A DNA stretch of 64,000 bases from Holothuria scabra (taxonomy: Eukaryota; Echinodermata; Holothuroidea; Aspidochirotida; Holothuriidae): the NCBI GenBank assembly GCA_037179385.1, contig CM074180.1, positions 30,919,455 to 30,983,454 on the forward strand. Reading direction: 5' to 3'. Shown piece after piece: positions 25,101 to 40,100 of this stretch. Both the position numbers and the translations under genes were made by a program. The notes under the pieces are model-generated. The model searched no databases. It was not told where the DNA came from and saw only the letters and a program-made list of their open reading frames with translations. Within the stretch, counting starts at the first letter, position 1, and each line of letters opens with the position of its first letter.

Positions 25101-28100
25101 GTTTGTAGTTTGACTCCTGGCAGGGTCATACCACAAACTTCAAAAATGTAATCTACCGCCATTGTGCCTGGTGGCCAGCATAAGTAGTGGAGTTGAGTAA
25201 ACAAGCTAATGAGCAACAACTTGAAAAAATGCCATGGCTGTTCCTTTTTAAAACTGATTTGTAAGAAGTGAGTGGTAAAACCTCATCTAACTAACTAGCT
25301 ATTTTTTTCCTCTCCCTGCTCAGGTGGTGGAAGGTAAGGAGTTACGATTGAAGCAAGAATACTTCATGGTAGCTGCTACCCTGCAAGATGTTATCAGGAG
25401 GTTCAAGTCCTCAAAGTTTGGATGCAGAGATGCTGTCAGAACGGACTTTTCAGCTTTCCCAAACAAAGTGAGCTTTTGTTTATCGAAATGGTCGATGTAG
25501 TCTCCCATCGTCAACCAAAAAACTACTTTTTTTTAATAGAGTACTAGGAAGATTGCTGAAAAAGTGTTTAAAGGGCAGGAGCAGTCATCCCAAATTGAAG
25601 TAGTGTAGTAGACTGTCCAGTTTCATGATTGGCTGTTGGGATTCACGTGAGAATGTTTTTTCTCTTCAAATGTGAAATTTACTACAAACAAGTGCTTGGT
25701 TTACCTTGAATATGCAATAGTTGAATCATACAATGTAATGAAAGATACTTTGAAGAGAAATAAGACGAAAATTATGCTGTTTAGCTTTCTTTCAAAATAA
25801 GTTTGGGGGAACTGCTCTTTACCTTCAAAATATGTGAAAAAAAAAATTATCAGGTTGCATATATACAAGAAAGATTCACCTGAAAGAAGAAAGTGAGAAA
25901 GAAAAGTTAAATGTGAGAAAAAGAAGAAGGAACAGAAACACCAAGTCATTGAACCCAACCCTAAATTCAAGTAAACATACCCTAAAAGAGTTTGCATAGT
26001 TCTTCAAAGTTATCATCTCTTTTACCTTCAGGTAATTTTAAATTGGCGTTCTGGATACTCTTTCTGACATTCTGTGTGTCTTCTTACTTTAGTATTCAAA
26101 TGTAGGAATTATTGTCTTGTAGGTGAGGCACTTTAGGAAGGCAGGAAGATGTAGATGTATGAAAATTCACTCTATCTTTTTAGGCTTTGTTGGGACATGT
26201 AGAGGGTGTACTTTTAAAGGCAGTTATTCATCACCCCAGAAGATTCAAATTCTCCCATTTGTCCCCTTCTACAACTGTCTAAAACTCATCCTCATCCAGA
26301 CACAATCCCAGTTTCTTTCTTCAAGGTGAGAATACAAGACCCTAATAAATAATTAGAACACTCCCAGCACAGTACATGCTGCATATTATGAGCTGAAATA
26401 TTCTACATTTCTTTAATTTTCTGTCAATCGAATAGCTGTGCCAATTGAGAATTTCTGTAGACTACTACTAAAATTGTAGCTTGGGGTGAGAATTGACTAC
26501 CCTTTAAGTAGTCAGCTAGAATTAAAACATGCAGTGATGGTAATTTAAAAGGGTTGAATGTTGACCTGTTCTCAGCTATACATGTCAATGATAAGCAGGA
26601 TGTAAATTGGAGGTCAATGGTAAACCAGCAGCATTGGAATTTATGGCATGTGTGAACTACTGTCAGCATTGAAATGATACAGATAACAGCAGCATTGCTC
26701 GGAGGGACAGAGAAGTTTTATAGCCTTGTTCATTATGCTGTATTAAGGGTTTAATTTATCTGGAAGAAGCTTCATTGTCATTCCATTATGGATGTAATAT
26801 TGTTTGGAAGAAGTGTTAAAAACATTTCCTGGTGAGAGACTTCCATTGAACATTTTTTTTTGGTCCAGGGGATGGAGAAAGGATGGAAAGAAATTTCGAT
26901 GGAGCATCAGTTTTCTGATTTTAAACAGAATTTGAAGAAATATATGTTTTGAAGTATGACATAAATATTTGTATATAATGATGTAATGATGAGAAATGGG
27001 AAACCCTGAAGGGACTAGTTATTATCAATTTTGGGTAATATCTTAATAAACACCCCTATCACACAATGAGAATTACATGATGTCATTGATGATGTCATTG
27101 AAATTTCTACTTACAGTCCTAGTGAACAGTGTTTGACAGGTCATAATATAATCAATAGTCTGTGAAGGACGATAACTACCTCCTACTGTCTGGCAAACTA
27201 ATAACACTATGTAAACTTTACCAGCATAGAGTGCCATGCACACTGTAACTTCAAGGAATTTTAGGGAATTAATTAACATATTATGAAAGTACACACCCCC
27301 ACCCCCTCCCCACAACCTACTTCCTATTTATCATTGTGGTGCTGGTTTTGCAATCATGCCTTAACTAAAGTATATGGGAAGGACATGTATTCTCCCTTTC
27401 TGTTGCGTATCTCTTTAACAAGCAATCTTTTTGTTATCTTTCTTACCAGGTGGCTCTTCAACTTAATGACACCCATCCTGCACTTGCAATCCCAGAGCTG
27501 ATGAGACTTTTAATTGATGTAGAAAATTTAGAATGGGACAAGGTCAGTAGTAACTATGGTTCAGATGTAAACAAACCTCTTATTACAAAAATAGCCCCCC
27601 CCCCTGTTGGCTGGGGATTGTAAAGTATGCCCACGTGATTCCCTGTCTGTGGTAAGGGGCCACGAAAATGGAGATCCTGAACAGAGTTTGACCTTCATTT
27701 GAAACCAAACTTGAACCATGTTTGAAATTTTTTCTTATTTGACACTATGGAACACATCATACGTCTGTCATTAAATCCCATCAAAATGCAAAAATAGCAG
27801 AGGCAGTTATATACATGCTAACTTGATATGGTGTCAGTTACATTCTCCTCAGACAAAAAAATTTCAAAGACAAAGTCGTACTGCCATTGTTAAAATCTCA
27901 GGCAAGTGTCAAACCTCAGATAGTCCTTGGCAGAGATTCAAGGGGACTTTGTGAGAAAGCATTTTTGCTCCTGTTTCAGTTTGGGGAACATTGATATGCC
28001 TAGCACAACATAAACACTAGCACTTGCCACTTGAGCATCTAAATATCTGATTGGATTCAATGACTTGTGTCCACTAAAGATATGAATATTCATTTATTGC

Positions 28101-31100
28101 AGGCCTGGGAGGTAGTTGTTGGTGCGTGTGCTTACACCAACCATACCATTCTTCCAGAGGCTCTGGAGCGTTGGAATGTGGATTTGCTCCAGCGTTTGCT
28201 TCCTCGTCACCTTGAAATCGTATATGAAATAAATGGCCGCCACCTTGCTGTGAGTATAACTGGTCCCAAATGTTTTGTGGTAGTTGTCTGTTGAGGTTTT
28301 AATTTCATCAAATTGTGTTTATTAAACAGTGATCTTTGATCACCACACCATTTGGGCAATATTATACCTGCTTGAGTAAAAAGAAGTGTTAAATCGGATT
28401 TCATTTTTAATACATGTTTTCACTCTTTATGTTTTGTGATAAATGCAGAAATTTTCATATCAGACATAGAGAGTAAAGGCAAACCCCAGTCACTGTGGAG
28501 GGGTATCAAGGGTATCCCCTGGCTCAACATTTGTGATCTGTTTTGCAGGTTTCTTGTGTGTCACATTAAATCAGTACACATTTTGTTATTGCAAAGGAAC
28601 CAGATCACTGAAAGGAAGGTGCCATGATCACAACAGCAAAGGAAATTTTTATCAAGCAGTAGGGAAAATGGGAAAAGTCTGAAATTTCATCATGGTCTCA
28701 AATATCCTTGAATTTTGGGTGTTTCTTCTGAGAAAATTGCAAAATGATCTTGACATGTAAACCTTTGGCTTTGGATAAGTAGCAATATGTCTCTGGGTCT
28801 GTGTCAGTGCTGGATAAAGGCATAAATTGAGGCCGTTTTGTACAAATTCTTTATTTGTCAATACCAAATATTTTTATTTTAATCTTCAAAATTTCTGGAA
28901 AAAACTAAAGAGCGTGAATTTAAGTATGTTAAAAGTTTGGTATCCCTGAAAGCAAATCTTGTAGAGTTTGAGACTGTTAAATGAAACTTTTATCTTTGAT
29001 TTAGAAGCACAAGCCTGTTTACAAACAACAGATGGCATAGAATTCAGTAGATTGTGCTGTTTGCCAACAACACTTCTTTTGAGCAAACATTTTCCTTGAG
29101 ATTTTATGGTGACCATGGTTGATGTAATGCTTTCGAAATGAATTTGACAGAAAAAATGAGTAAAATTATTCCACTATTTTTCTGTTACCAGCAAGTTGCC
29201 AAACGTTGGCCAGGAGATACGGATCGTCTGCGCCGCATGTCCATTGTAGAAGAGACCCATGGCAAACGCATCAACATGGCTTTCTTGTCTATTGTAGGCT
29301 CTCATGCTGTAAATGGAGTTGCAGCCATTCACTCCAACTTGCTAACAAAAAAAGTGTAAGTCAGTTTATTATAAGTTTTGTCTATGAAAATCTTCTTGTG
29401 GCAATTATTATGTGTCATACTCCAACTATTCTCTGAGTGAGAAAGTTTGGAAAGGGTGACTGCCTCCTTAATGCCAATTGAGGAAGGCATGACTGACTGA
29501 TGAGTATCAAATCACTGCTTCACAAGAGTATTGTATACACGAATCCGGACAGCAAGTGATGGTCTAATTTCAGTCGGCCATAACTGGGGTCCTTTACCTT
29601 TCAATCTTTCAGTTTCCTTGCTTACCTCTATCATGGATGGTTGTACACTAATTTGTATCTTGACTTCTCCAATTTCACTATTTATGAGGGTTTGAAATTC
29701 ATGTAAACGCTAAATAAAGATGATTTTAGACCGATTGACCCCACTAATGGCAGCCTACAGTCACTAAAAACAAGCGCTAATTGGATTCGTCTATACACAG
29801 GTAATTGCAATATATAGATATATATTATATGTGCCTACTGGACCACACATACAGTAGTACTCCATTAACCACGCCTAATTGACTCATAGAAATATAACAT
29901 GGTAGCATAAGCTGTAATGTGGAAGTGTGGTGTATGACAGAAATGAAATCATTGATAGTCATTTACTTTTGTTCATAACTTAAAAGACTATTTTTTTAGC
30001 CTCACAGACTTTGTAGCTTCACAGATTTTGCAAATGGGGAGATACATTATTTTTTGTCCTGTGTTGAGTAAAACAGCTGGTCATTTGACAGACTGCTCAA
30101 AAGCTGGGCAACCTGGTGAAAAGCTGAACATATGGTCACCCAAGGAGAAGAGGGCAGTGAAGTCCCAGAATGCCAAGAAAATATAGTTCATTGTTAAAAA
30201 AAATGTTACCCTGGATCTCAATTAATTTTCTTTTCCCTTCCCCTTTAGTTTCAAAGATTTCTATGAGATGATGCCTGACAAGTTCCAGAATAAGACTAAT
30301 GGTATTACCCCAAGAAGATGGCTACTCCTGTGTAACCCTGGGCTAACAGATGTCATAGCTGAGGTATCCATTTATTTGTCATTAGATGCAGTTTTATGTC
30401 CTACCAAACTGTTCAAGAAATATTTGTTCATTGTAAAGAAACCTTTCTTTTTTCAGTCATTTCAGTCAGGATCTACTTGACCCTTCTCGGGCCCTAAGCA
30501 GAGCTTCTTTATTTCAGTCAGGATCAACTTGCCCCTTCTAGTGCTCTAAGCAGAGCTTTTAGGGCCTTAAGCAGACACTAAGTTTGGGACACCCACCATT
30601 GCCTTCTTCTGGGCATTGAATGAGCCCTAATCAGCCCCTGAGCTGTTTTAAAGGGCAAGAGCAGTCAACCCAAACTTATTTTGAAGCAACAGATAATTTT
30701 CTTCTCAGTTCTCTTCAGAGTATCTGTTGTAACATTTTAGGACTTAAGTACTGCATATTGGAGGTAAACCAAGCAGGGTCTTCCTCTAAATTTCACATTT
30801 GAGGAGCAAAATACTGTCACATGACCCTGAAGAGCCAATCATGAAACTAGACAGTGCACTACACTTCTTCAAGTTGAGGAGACTGACTGCTCTTGCCCTG
30901 TCAGTATCAAGTCAGCTCCACACTGGAAGACGGAGTTTTCACTTTTCGTTAGCTTTAATTGAAAGTAATGTTGTGAAGTGATGAATGTGTTCAAATAATT
31001 GAGGTAATTTTGTCTTTTTGTTCAGATGATTGGTGAGGAATGGACTACCAATCTTAGCTTACTGACTGAACTTAAGAAGTATGCAAAGTCAACTACCTTC

Positions 31101-34100
31101 ATTCAGTCTGTCCAAAGAGTCAAGCAGGTGAGTAGTCCTCAGGCAAAGGTGACATTTTGATTGAAGGATGTAATTACCGTTTTTGCCAATTTTATGTTTT
31201 GGACTAACTGTTCAACAGTGTTTGCAATATGTTTATATTGAGAAGGAAAAATACTTGACAACAATCCTGGCCATGTGTAACGCTTTACTGTAGGTAAACA
31301 GTGTTACACTGTGATGTTTTCATAGCCATGGCCTGACGTCATATATCTGCACTAGTGTTTTAAACAGGGGATGTATAGTTCTCCTTGTGCTTTATGGAAT
31401 TGGGTAAAATTTATTATAGTAATATAAAATGTAATATTATATATGATAGAACATAATATTTTGTAATAGAGAATATTTTGCACTCACACATACAATGTGG
31501 TCAATGTTTCCCAGTAAAGCAAGGGTCAATCTGTATGGGTTTCCCAAACATTCATTGGGACCAACTGCATGGTCAAGTGGTTAGAGCATCAGACTTGCAG
31601 TCAGGAGGTTGGGAGTTCAAGCCCTGGCCTGGTCATACTGAAGCTGAAGACTTTAAAAACAGAACCTGCTGCCATTGTGCTTGGTACTGTACTCAGTATA
31701 AGCAATGGAGCAATGCAAGCAATGGAGGAAAAACAAGCCAGTATGCCACAACTATAAAAAAGGCCCTGGCCAGCTTGACTTGAACAAATTGTTTGGAAAC
31801 TGGGCTGTAAAACCTATCTATCTACCTAACTAACTAACCTCAATATTCATTAAAAGAAAGGTTTAAAGCCACATCAAGTTTTGATATGTTAGAGGGTACT
31901 TATTATAAGCATTGTTGTGAAATTTGAATTAAAATCCAATTTGTGGTTCTCAAGATATGAGTAGATAAAGTTGTCACATTTTCAACAAAAAATCAATTTG
32001 AAGTCAAGCACATATGACATCATATCCTCGCACTAATGGACAGTCATTTGTTTTTCTGTAAAATTTACAACCAATAGTCTCTTTAACAATCCCATATTCT
32101 CAGAATGTGGTTGCATAAGTGGCATCAGAATTGAACAAACTTTGCATTCACCATAGGGAGGTCCTATTCTTATTAACTTCAAGGTCCACACAGCAGTCTG
32201 ATAAAACAAAGTGAGGAAGTGATATTAGCTCTGCTGCCCTTAAACTCACTTTGAAACACATAGTGACTTTATTTACTGGTACCTCAAAAATACATGTCTG
32301 ATTTGAATGGAAGTTTAACCATACTGTGTAGATTTTCACATATGAAAATTTTTGCTTATACTTCCCTTTTAATGTTCAAACTGTTAGTAAAACATAATGA
32401 TCACACCTTCAAAATGACATGTGCACTTTTGCGGAAGCATTTACCCATTTTCAAGACTGATATCTGCTATATTTATCTTTTATATCAGGAAAACAAGATG
32501 AAGCTTGCCCAGTATCTACAGAAGCATCATAACATCACACTGAACACCGCCTCCATGTTTGACATACAGGTGAAGAGGATCCATGAGTATAAACGACAGC
32601 TCCTCAACTGTCTACACATAATCACAATGTACAACAGTAAGTATTATTCACCAGCGAGGAAAAAGGGGGAGGGAGGGGGAAGGGAGGAAGGGGAAAGGGG
32701 TCAGGTAGAGGGGTTAAGTGGAACAGGTGATGGATCTGAGGGTTTAGATGTAGGTAATTAACTGGAGGTCTTGCTGGTAAAGTTGGAATCTTGATTTGAG
32801 TGTACTGCCCTGCATTCTAGAGTTCTCTCAGATCAATTGCTGGTGGTAAAAATTGTAAATATTTTGGGTCAGGGAAAAAACTGATATGTTTTATCCATCT
32901 GTTGCAGTGATGCTGAAAGGAGCATCAAATTGAGTATTCGGTTGTCACGAAGTTTCTCCATTGATCATGTCCATGTTGCTTGTTTCAGCTTTTGAGCAGT
33001 GACCAAGGGCGGTGATTTATCCCTTCCCCCAGATTGTGGAAAAGGGCTCAAGACAGGGGGTATACTCACATACTTTGGTTGGGGATGTTTAATTGCAGTA
33101 CAAGGAGTATGATTGGGAGCTATTAGCATACTGCATCACCCCCCTCCCATCCCCTGACTCTATTCAAAAAGATAAGGGGAATCTTGCTTGTGGTTATCTG
33201 TCATTAATCCTTGTAGTAGATCATATATGAGCCAAGTGGCTTCCGGACTCACAGACTTCTAAACTCAACGATATTTTATGTGCATCAGGGTGTAACCTGC
33301 AAAAGTCGATGTTACAACTGTTAAGAGTTTTGTTTCTTGTTTAATTTAAGAATGAATGAAGAAGTGACAGGTCATGTGAATTTGTCACTTAGTGTGTAGT
33401 TGTTTAAATTTTAAAATGTACTTGGGAAGTCATCCAGCCATAATTATGTCTGTCTATATCTTTTTGCAATAAAGGAATCAAGCGTGATCCAAGTGCAAGT
33501 TTTGTGCCCAGAACCGTTATGATCGGTGGCAAGGCTGCTCCAGGCTACCACATGGCAAAGCAGATCATCTATCTCATCAATAGCATTGCCAGAGTTGTCA
33601 ACAATGACCCTATTATTGGTGACAAATTGAAGGTAGTCTACTTGGAAAACTACAGGGTTTCACTGGCTGAAAAAGGTATATAACTGAAATCTTAATCTTG
33701 TATGGTAAATCATTTAGTCAGTTTTAAAATCTATCAGTGTATTACTTTTAATCAGGACTGAAACTTGGTGGTGTGTGTCCCTGAAGTTAAAATAAAATAC
33801 CTTACAAAATTTAGAATGACCCCCTCAGATGTGTTGATGGCATTTTTTGTATGAATGATCCGAAAACATACTCCTACCAATTTTTTTTTTATTTTTTTTA
33901 ATAGGTTAATGCCATTGAACTTTGGGATATAAACCTCCATGCATGCAACATTAATCTTGATATTTTTCTTTTTATTGGTTTTGAAATGTTGTAGTGCCAT
34001 GGCATTCTGAACTTAAATAAAATGAACAAGTTGATGTCTTATCTGAATAAAAGCATATCTTGAAGACATTTTTGTTTGATACGGCTACATATGTGTGTAA

Positions 34101-37100
34101 CATTAATTGATTCTAGTGCAGAATTTATGAAGTTGATCAAGGAATAAGTAAGGTTAATAGACTGTACTCAGATCTGGAAAGACAGTTGGTTTATAATACT
34201 AAGTGATTATGATTGTGGGAGAAGTCTATATCCCCTATTAATTACACCTTCATGTTTGGTGGCTAACCCACTCGAAAGTTTAAATCAAATTTGGATGTCA
34301 TTTGAAAGGCCAGTACAGATAGTAAACCCACAGAATTCAGTTTGATTGAAAACTTATCTGTCCAGGTAAGGAACTTTGATCCTACTAGTTGCTGAGCTTC
34401 ATCACCTTCAGATATAAGTGCCTCATGTTTGTTTCAATTTGCAGTTATCCCTGCATGTGACCTCTCCGAACAAATTTCTCTGGCTGGGACGGAGGCCTCT
34501 GGAACAGGAAACATGAAATTTATGGTAAGTTTCAATTATTTTTAAGTTTCTTCTTTTCAGATCTGTCATGTTGAGTGCAATGTTTCAAGTCTCTGAGATC
34601 TGTAAGAGCCATTCCTGTGGAGAGTGTCATCTATAATTTACACCCTACCTATTGCTGCTGGTGTACTTTCCTTCACTCTGAGATAAAATTATTAAGAACA
34701 GGCAACACAGCTAGGAATTAAAGAGATGCTTCTTTAATCACTCAAACATTCAAGTGTACCCACTAAGCCATTTGGCTCAAAAAAAAAAAAAAAAATTTAC
34801 ACCAAGTCATATTTGCTGCATATGTGGTATCCTATACAGTTATCACACATTCCTTGGTGTAGAATAATCATGTCTAAGGGAAAAATAGAATGGAAATGTG
34901 ATTGTCATGAGCATGTGATAAATGTACATGCCATAAAAGTGCCCCTGATAGAAACAAGCAATCCTGACAGCCTTGGTCACCCTACAATGAATTCGGGTCA
35001 GATGCTGATTCAGTTTTTCTGAGTTTTTGTTAAATTTTCCAAATTTGCCAACCTGTTTTAATGTATGACTTGTATTGCATGACTATAGAAATTATGTTTA
35101 TGCTAACGTTTTGGTGACATCACATCCATAGACGGATTTTATCGGACTACGCTGTACGATAAAAAAAAATTGTTGGTGTGACGTCATTACAAAGTCAGCA
35201 ATTTATTTTCATAGACATTGGATGGAAAGTATATATTTGTACTGGTTGGCAATTTTTTGGCTCTTTCTGACCAGAGATGGACAAGATTTTAACAAAAGCC
35301 CCCAAACTTGGATTGGAATCTCATCTGAATTTGTTGTTGTGTGACCACAGCTTAAATCCCAATATATGGGGCTTTGATCAAACATTTAGCAGAACGTTAA
35401 TATTGGATTTTGTACCTCCAGCACAGTGCAACTTACATATCTTTGAACCTCCAGCACAATGCAACTTACATATGTTTGTACCTCCAGCACAATGCAACTT
35501 ACATGTGTTTGTACCTCCAGCACAATGCAACTTACATGTGTTTGTACCTCCAGCACAATGCAACTAACATGTGTTTGTACCTCCAGCACAATGCAACTAA
35601 CATGTGTTTGTACCTCCAGCACAACGCAACTAACATGTGTTTGTACCTCCAGCACAATGCAACTTACATATGTTGTACCTCCAGCACAATGCAACTAACA
35701 TATCTTTGAACCTCCAGCACAATGCAACTTATATATGTTTGTACCTCCAGCACAATGCAACTTTCATATGTTTGTACCTCCAGCACAATGCAACTTACAT
35801 ATGTTTGTACCTCCAGCACAATGCAACTTACATATGTTTGTACCTCCAGCACAATGCAACTTACATATGTTTGTACCTCCAGCACAATGCAACTAACATA
35901 TGTTTGTACCTCCAGCACAATGCAACTAACATATGTTTGTACCTCCAGCACAATGCAACTAACATATGTTTGTACCTCCAGCACAATGCAACTAACATAT
36001 GTTTGTACCTCCAGCACAATGCAACTAACATATGTTTGTACCTCCAGCACAATGCAACTAACATGTGTTTGTACCTCCAGCACAACACAACTAACATATG
36101 TTAGTACCTCCAGCACAATGCAACTTACATGTGTTTGTACCTCCAGCACAATGCAACTAACATGTGTTTGTACCTCCAGCACAATGCAACTAACATGTGT
36201 TTGTACCTCCAGCACAACGCAACTAACATGTGTTTGTACCTCCAGCACAATGCAACTTACATATGTTTGTACCTCCAGCACAATGCAACTAACATATCTT
36301 TGAACCTCCAGCACAATGCAACTTATATATGTTTGTACCTCCAGCACAATGCAACTTTCATATGTTTGTACCTCCAGCACAATGCAACTTACATATGTTT
36401 GTACCTCCAGCACAATGCAACTTACATATGTTTGTACCTCCAGCACAATGCAACTTACATATGTTTGTACCTCCAGCACAATGCAACTTACATATGTTTG
36501 TACCTCCAGCACAATGCAACTAACATATGTTTGTACCTCCAGCACAATGCAACTAACATATGTTTGTACCTCCAGCACAATGCAACTAACATATGTTTGT
36601 ACCTCCAGCACAATGCAACTAACATATGTTTGTACCTCCAGCACAATGCAACTAACATATGTTTGTACCTCCAGCACAATGCAACTAACATATGTTTGTA
36701 CCTCCAGCACAATGCAACTAACATATGTTTGTACCTCCAGCACAATGCAACTTACATATGTTTGTACCTCCAGCACAATGCAACTTACATATGTTTGTAC
36801 CTCCAGCACAATGCAACTAACATATGTTTGTACCTCCAGCACAATGCAACTTATATATGTTTGCCAAACTGGTGTCAACAAGCTATGTGGTCATGCACTG
36901 CTTTTTTGTACTGGGAAAAGATAGTCAACATAAGAGGGAGAACTACAGGCATGAAATGGAAGTATCTTTAGAGAGGTGTCAGTAAATAAGTATTACATGC
37001 GTGGCTGCACAATTTCTGTTAAAATCTCTAAGGACCACTGCTTGACATGTATAACACTGATGCCATATATTTGACTTTTTAGGTAGAATTGAACTGCATA

Positions 37101-40100
37101 ATGTGATCTTGGTAATGTTTCTCTTCACTGCTTACAGCTATTGTTATTGGTTTCTGTGGTATAACTACATTCATTTTTCTAAATCTGAGAATGATTGATG
37201 CTAGAAAACATTGTTGGTAACCTCTCTATCCTCATGCCTTTGTTTTTCCTTTTCACGCAGTTGAATGGTGCCCTCACAATTGGTACGTTGGATGGTGCTA
37301 ATGTAGAAATGAGGGAGGAAATGGGAGACGAAAATATTTTCATCTTTGGAATGACTGTAGAGGAGGTTGAACAGAGAAGACATGGGTAAGGAGAAGATTA
37401 GCCAATAGGTATCCATCAGGGAGCAACAGATGTCTTTATTTTAATCCACTGAGTGGGTGGGAGGGGAAGAGGGGTCATTTTAAAGCAGTTCGTATAATAT
37501 GTAGTTCTGTAAACTTCTATTTGATGTACTGTATGCATACAGGTTTTGTTTGAGTTGGTAGCTTTCATGTAGGGCAAATTTTTGTTGTTGTTATAGTGAG
37601 TAAAGTGAACTGCCTTGCACCCCATTAATATTATTATTTTAAAGGATATATGTTATCAGGGATGTAGCTACAGTGGTTGGTGCTGGGCAGTGACACCCAG
37701 CACTCCACATTCCTACCCAGCACTCCAGGAAAATACATGTCTCCCCACCCACCACAAGTCTGCGTAATGAGACCTAAAACTAGCCCCAGATTAACTCTGT
37801 AAAGTAAAATGAGGTAAAAATGAAAAATTAATGGCACTCAAATTTGGCTGGCTACATCCCTGTATGTTATGATGAGGAAAATTTGCATCTTGATTTTGCT
37901 GTCAAGAGAAGATCCTGCAGATAGATACCTCTTTGTCTTAAAGTGAGATAACTAATTGACAAATTTGGGAGATGAGGAAGAGATGTACAGTGTGTATGTA
38001 CAATGTATCATTCAGGATCACTTCTGCAATAAGTTTCTGTACTGGAAGGTTTAAAAAAGGAAAAGTTGGAGTTGTTTGTATTTTTATATTAACTTTGACA
38101 GGTACAATCCTCGTAAGCATTATGAGTGTAATCCTGAGCTTAAGCAAGCCATTGATCAGATCCAGGGAGGATTCTTCTCACCAAATGAACAGGACGCCTT
38201 TAAAGATATTGTCAACTCACTTCTTTATCATGATACGTAAGTACACATGTAGCATCCATGGAGTAAGCTTTTAAAATGAATACTCATCGACCAAGGCAGT
38301 TTCAGTTCTCCCAACTTACTTTGCCCTGCCACCCCTCCCCCCCCCCATCACCATAGAAGGTCAAAAAATGCTTTTTGTACAGACACTGTCCGATATACAT
38401 TGTCATGTAAGCCCATAACCTAGAGAGCATAATGCCCAAATGTGTAATTGGAACTCTCACAGAGTCTGCTGTATAATATGAGCTATTTCTGCATTTTTTG
38501 TGTCAATCAAAAAGCAGAGAACCAATTGAGAATATAACTACACCAAAAATTTACTTTGGGGGATGAGTATCTGTTTTCCAAGAAGTCTTTCCATCAACTC
38601 ACATATATTTAGGAAATCAAAGTGTCTAAAATTGTAGAAAGTGTCTTTATTTTGATTGACACAAATGCAAACTATACTCTTGAGATGTGAGCCTAGTTTA
38701 TTGGTCAATGATTTGTGCAGATCTTACACAGAAATGTACTGAAGAGAACATTCACCCCACCTCCAACCCTCCACCAAATAAACTAAAGAACTTCTGTCGA
38801 TGAGGTGTCACCAAAGAGAAATTTTTTTGAATTGTATGAGTGCTAGAAGAAAACTAAGTTAGGTGAGTTTTAATTGTTTTAGATGAGGAAAGCTTTCCTT
38901 CAAAACAGGGTTCAGGTAGTTAAATGAGACTCAAGTTTAGACTTCAAAACGGGCTTCAGGTAGTTCAATGAGACTCAAGTTTAGACAGACCAAGTTGATT
39001 GTAAGAGATGGAAGAATTTGTTTAAGTATGACTTTCTCTTAGTTTTAGGGACATAATTTTTTTGGGCTAAAACAGGATGAAGAGTATTTTCAGTGTATTA
39101 GGAAAAAAACTTTTCCCATCCTCCCCATAGAACCATTCCTTAAAACTGCTTAACTCAAGTGCAAATTCATTATTGTAAGAGTTTAAAAGTGAAAGTACAA
39201 AAACATGCATGGCATTTGATTTTGATCCCTGTCTAGAGCCGTTTTATCACATGATTAAAATATTGTGAATGATTTTCTCACACAAGTTGCTTCTTTGAGC
39301 CTTTATATTGTTCTCTTCTCTTTAAGGTACATGCTCCTTGAAGATTTTGAATCCTATGTACAAACTCAGGAACGAGTCAGTGAACTCTTTAAGGTAAGTT
39401 TTCTACCAGTTTCACCTGTTCATGTTATTTTTTTCATCCATCTGAATGTTTCCTGGTCTAAGTGAGCACCTTTGAGGTAGAAAATTGCAGTTTAATTAAC
39501 AGTCACGTCATAATAAAAACTTGACAGACAATTGAGACCAGTTGCCATCTTGTGGTGATTGGTAGGTTAGTTAAATGAGATTTAACTACACACCAACACA
39601 AATGTGTTATATAGTGTTAACTGGGTAAAATAACATTTAAATTAGTTCGCGTTTTGTTCAGTTCAGTTACGGTGCAATTCATTCCGTTTAGTAGCCTCGT
39701 GGTTGGGGAAGAGATTGGAGAAATCATATGCTATAACACATTGCCAGTTTACAACTGCTCATGACACAAAGGCTGCAGAATTATCCTTGTTTACAGGACA
39801 TGGAATGAAAATAAAAACAAGGCTTGTTCAATATTTTCTACATCAGATTGCAGAGTGCAGTAAACCAAGCTTGTATTGGAATGTATATCAGCAGCACTTA
39901 CACCGTTTCAAGGTTGCTTGTAGGTTGGGTTATATCCCCCGAACAGGCAGACATAAAGATAATTTTGATTTGTTTGCACATGAAGCCTGAGAGCGGTGTT
40001 TTAATAAGAGTTTGTCTCTTAATTCATAAAATATTAAAGTGAGCCATCGATGCATCAGTCTCACTTAAGCCTGGATTACATTGCTACAATCATTAGATCA

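Noticed and set aside
31563..31640. Possible tRNA gene
   Set aside because: A-box and B-box-like motifs are present, but several copies share a non-tRNA body and CTAA tail, which marks a SINE.
35409..36859. Regular 33-bp repeats that resemble a CRISPR array
   Set aside because: The repeats abut with no spacers, the setting is an animal intron, and no cas-like gene is present.
35664..36881. A 405-codon open frame on the minus strand with an 11-residue repeat ([11 protein letters not shown])
   Set aside because: It is a by-product of the 33-bp minisatellite, whose unit is a multiple of three with no stop in that frame. The plus strand has similar long frames, the array is inside a phosphorylase intron, and the frame ends exactly where one base is missing.
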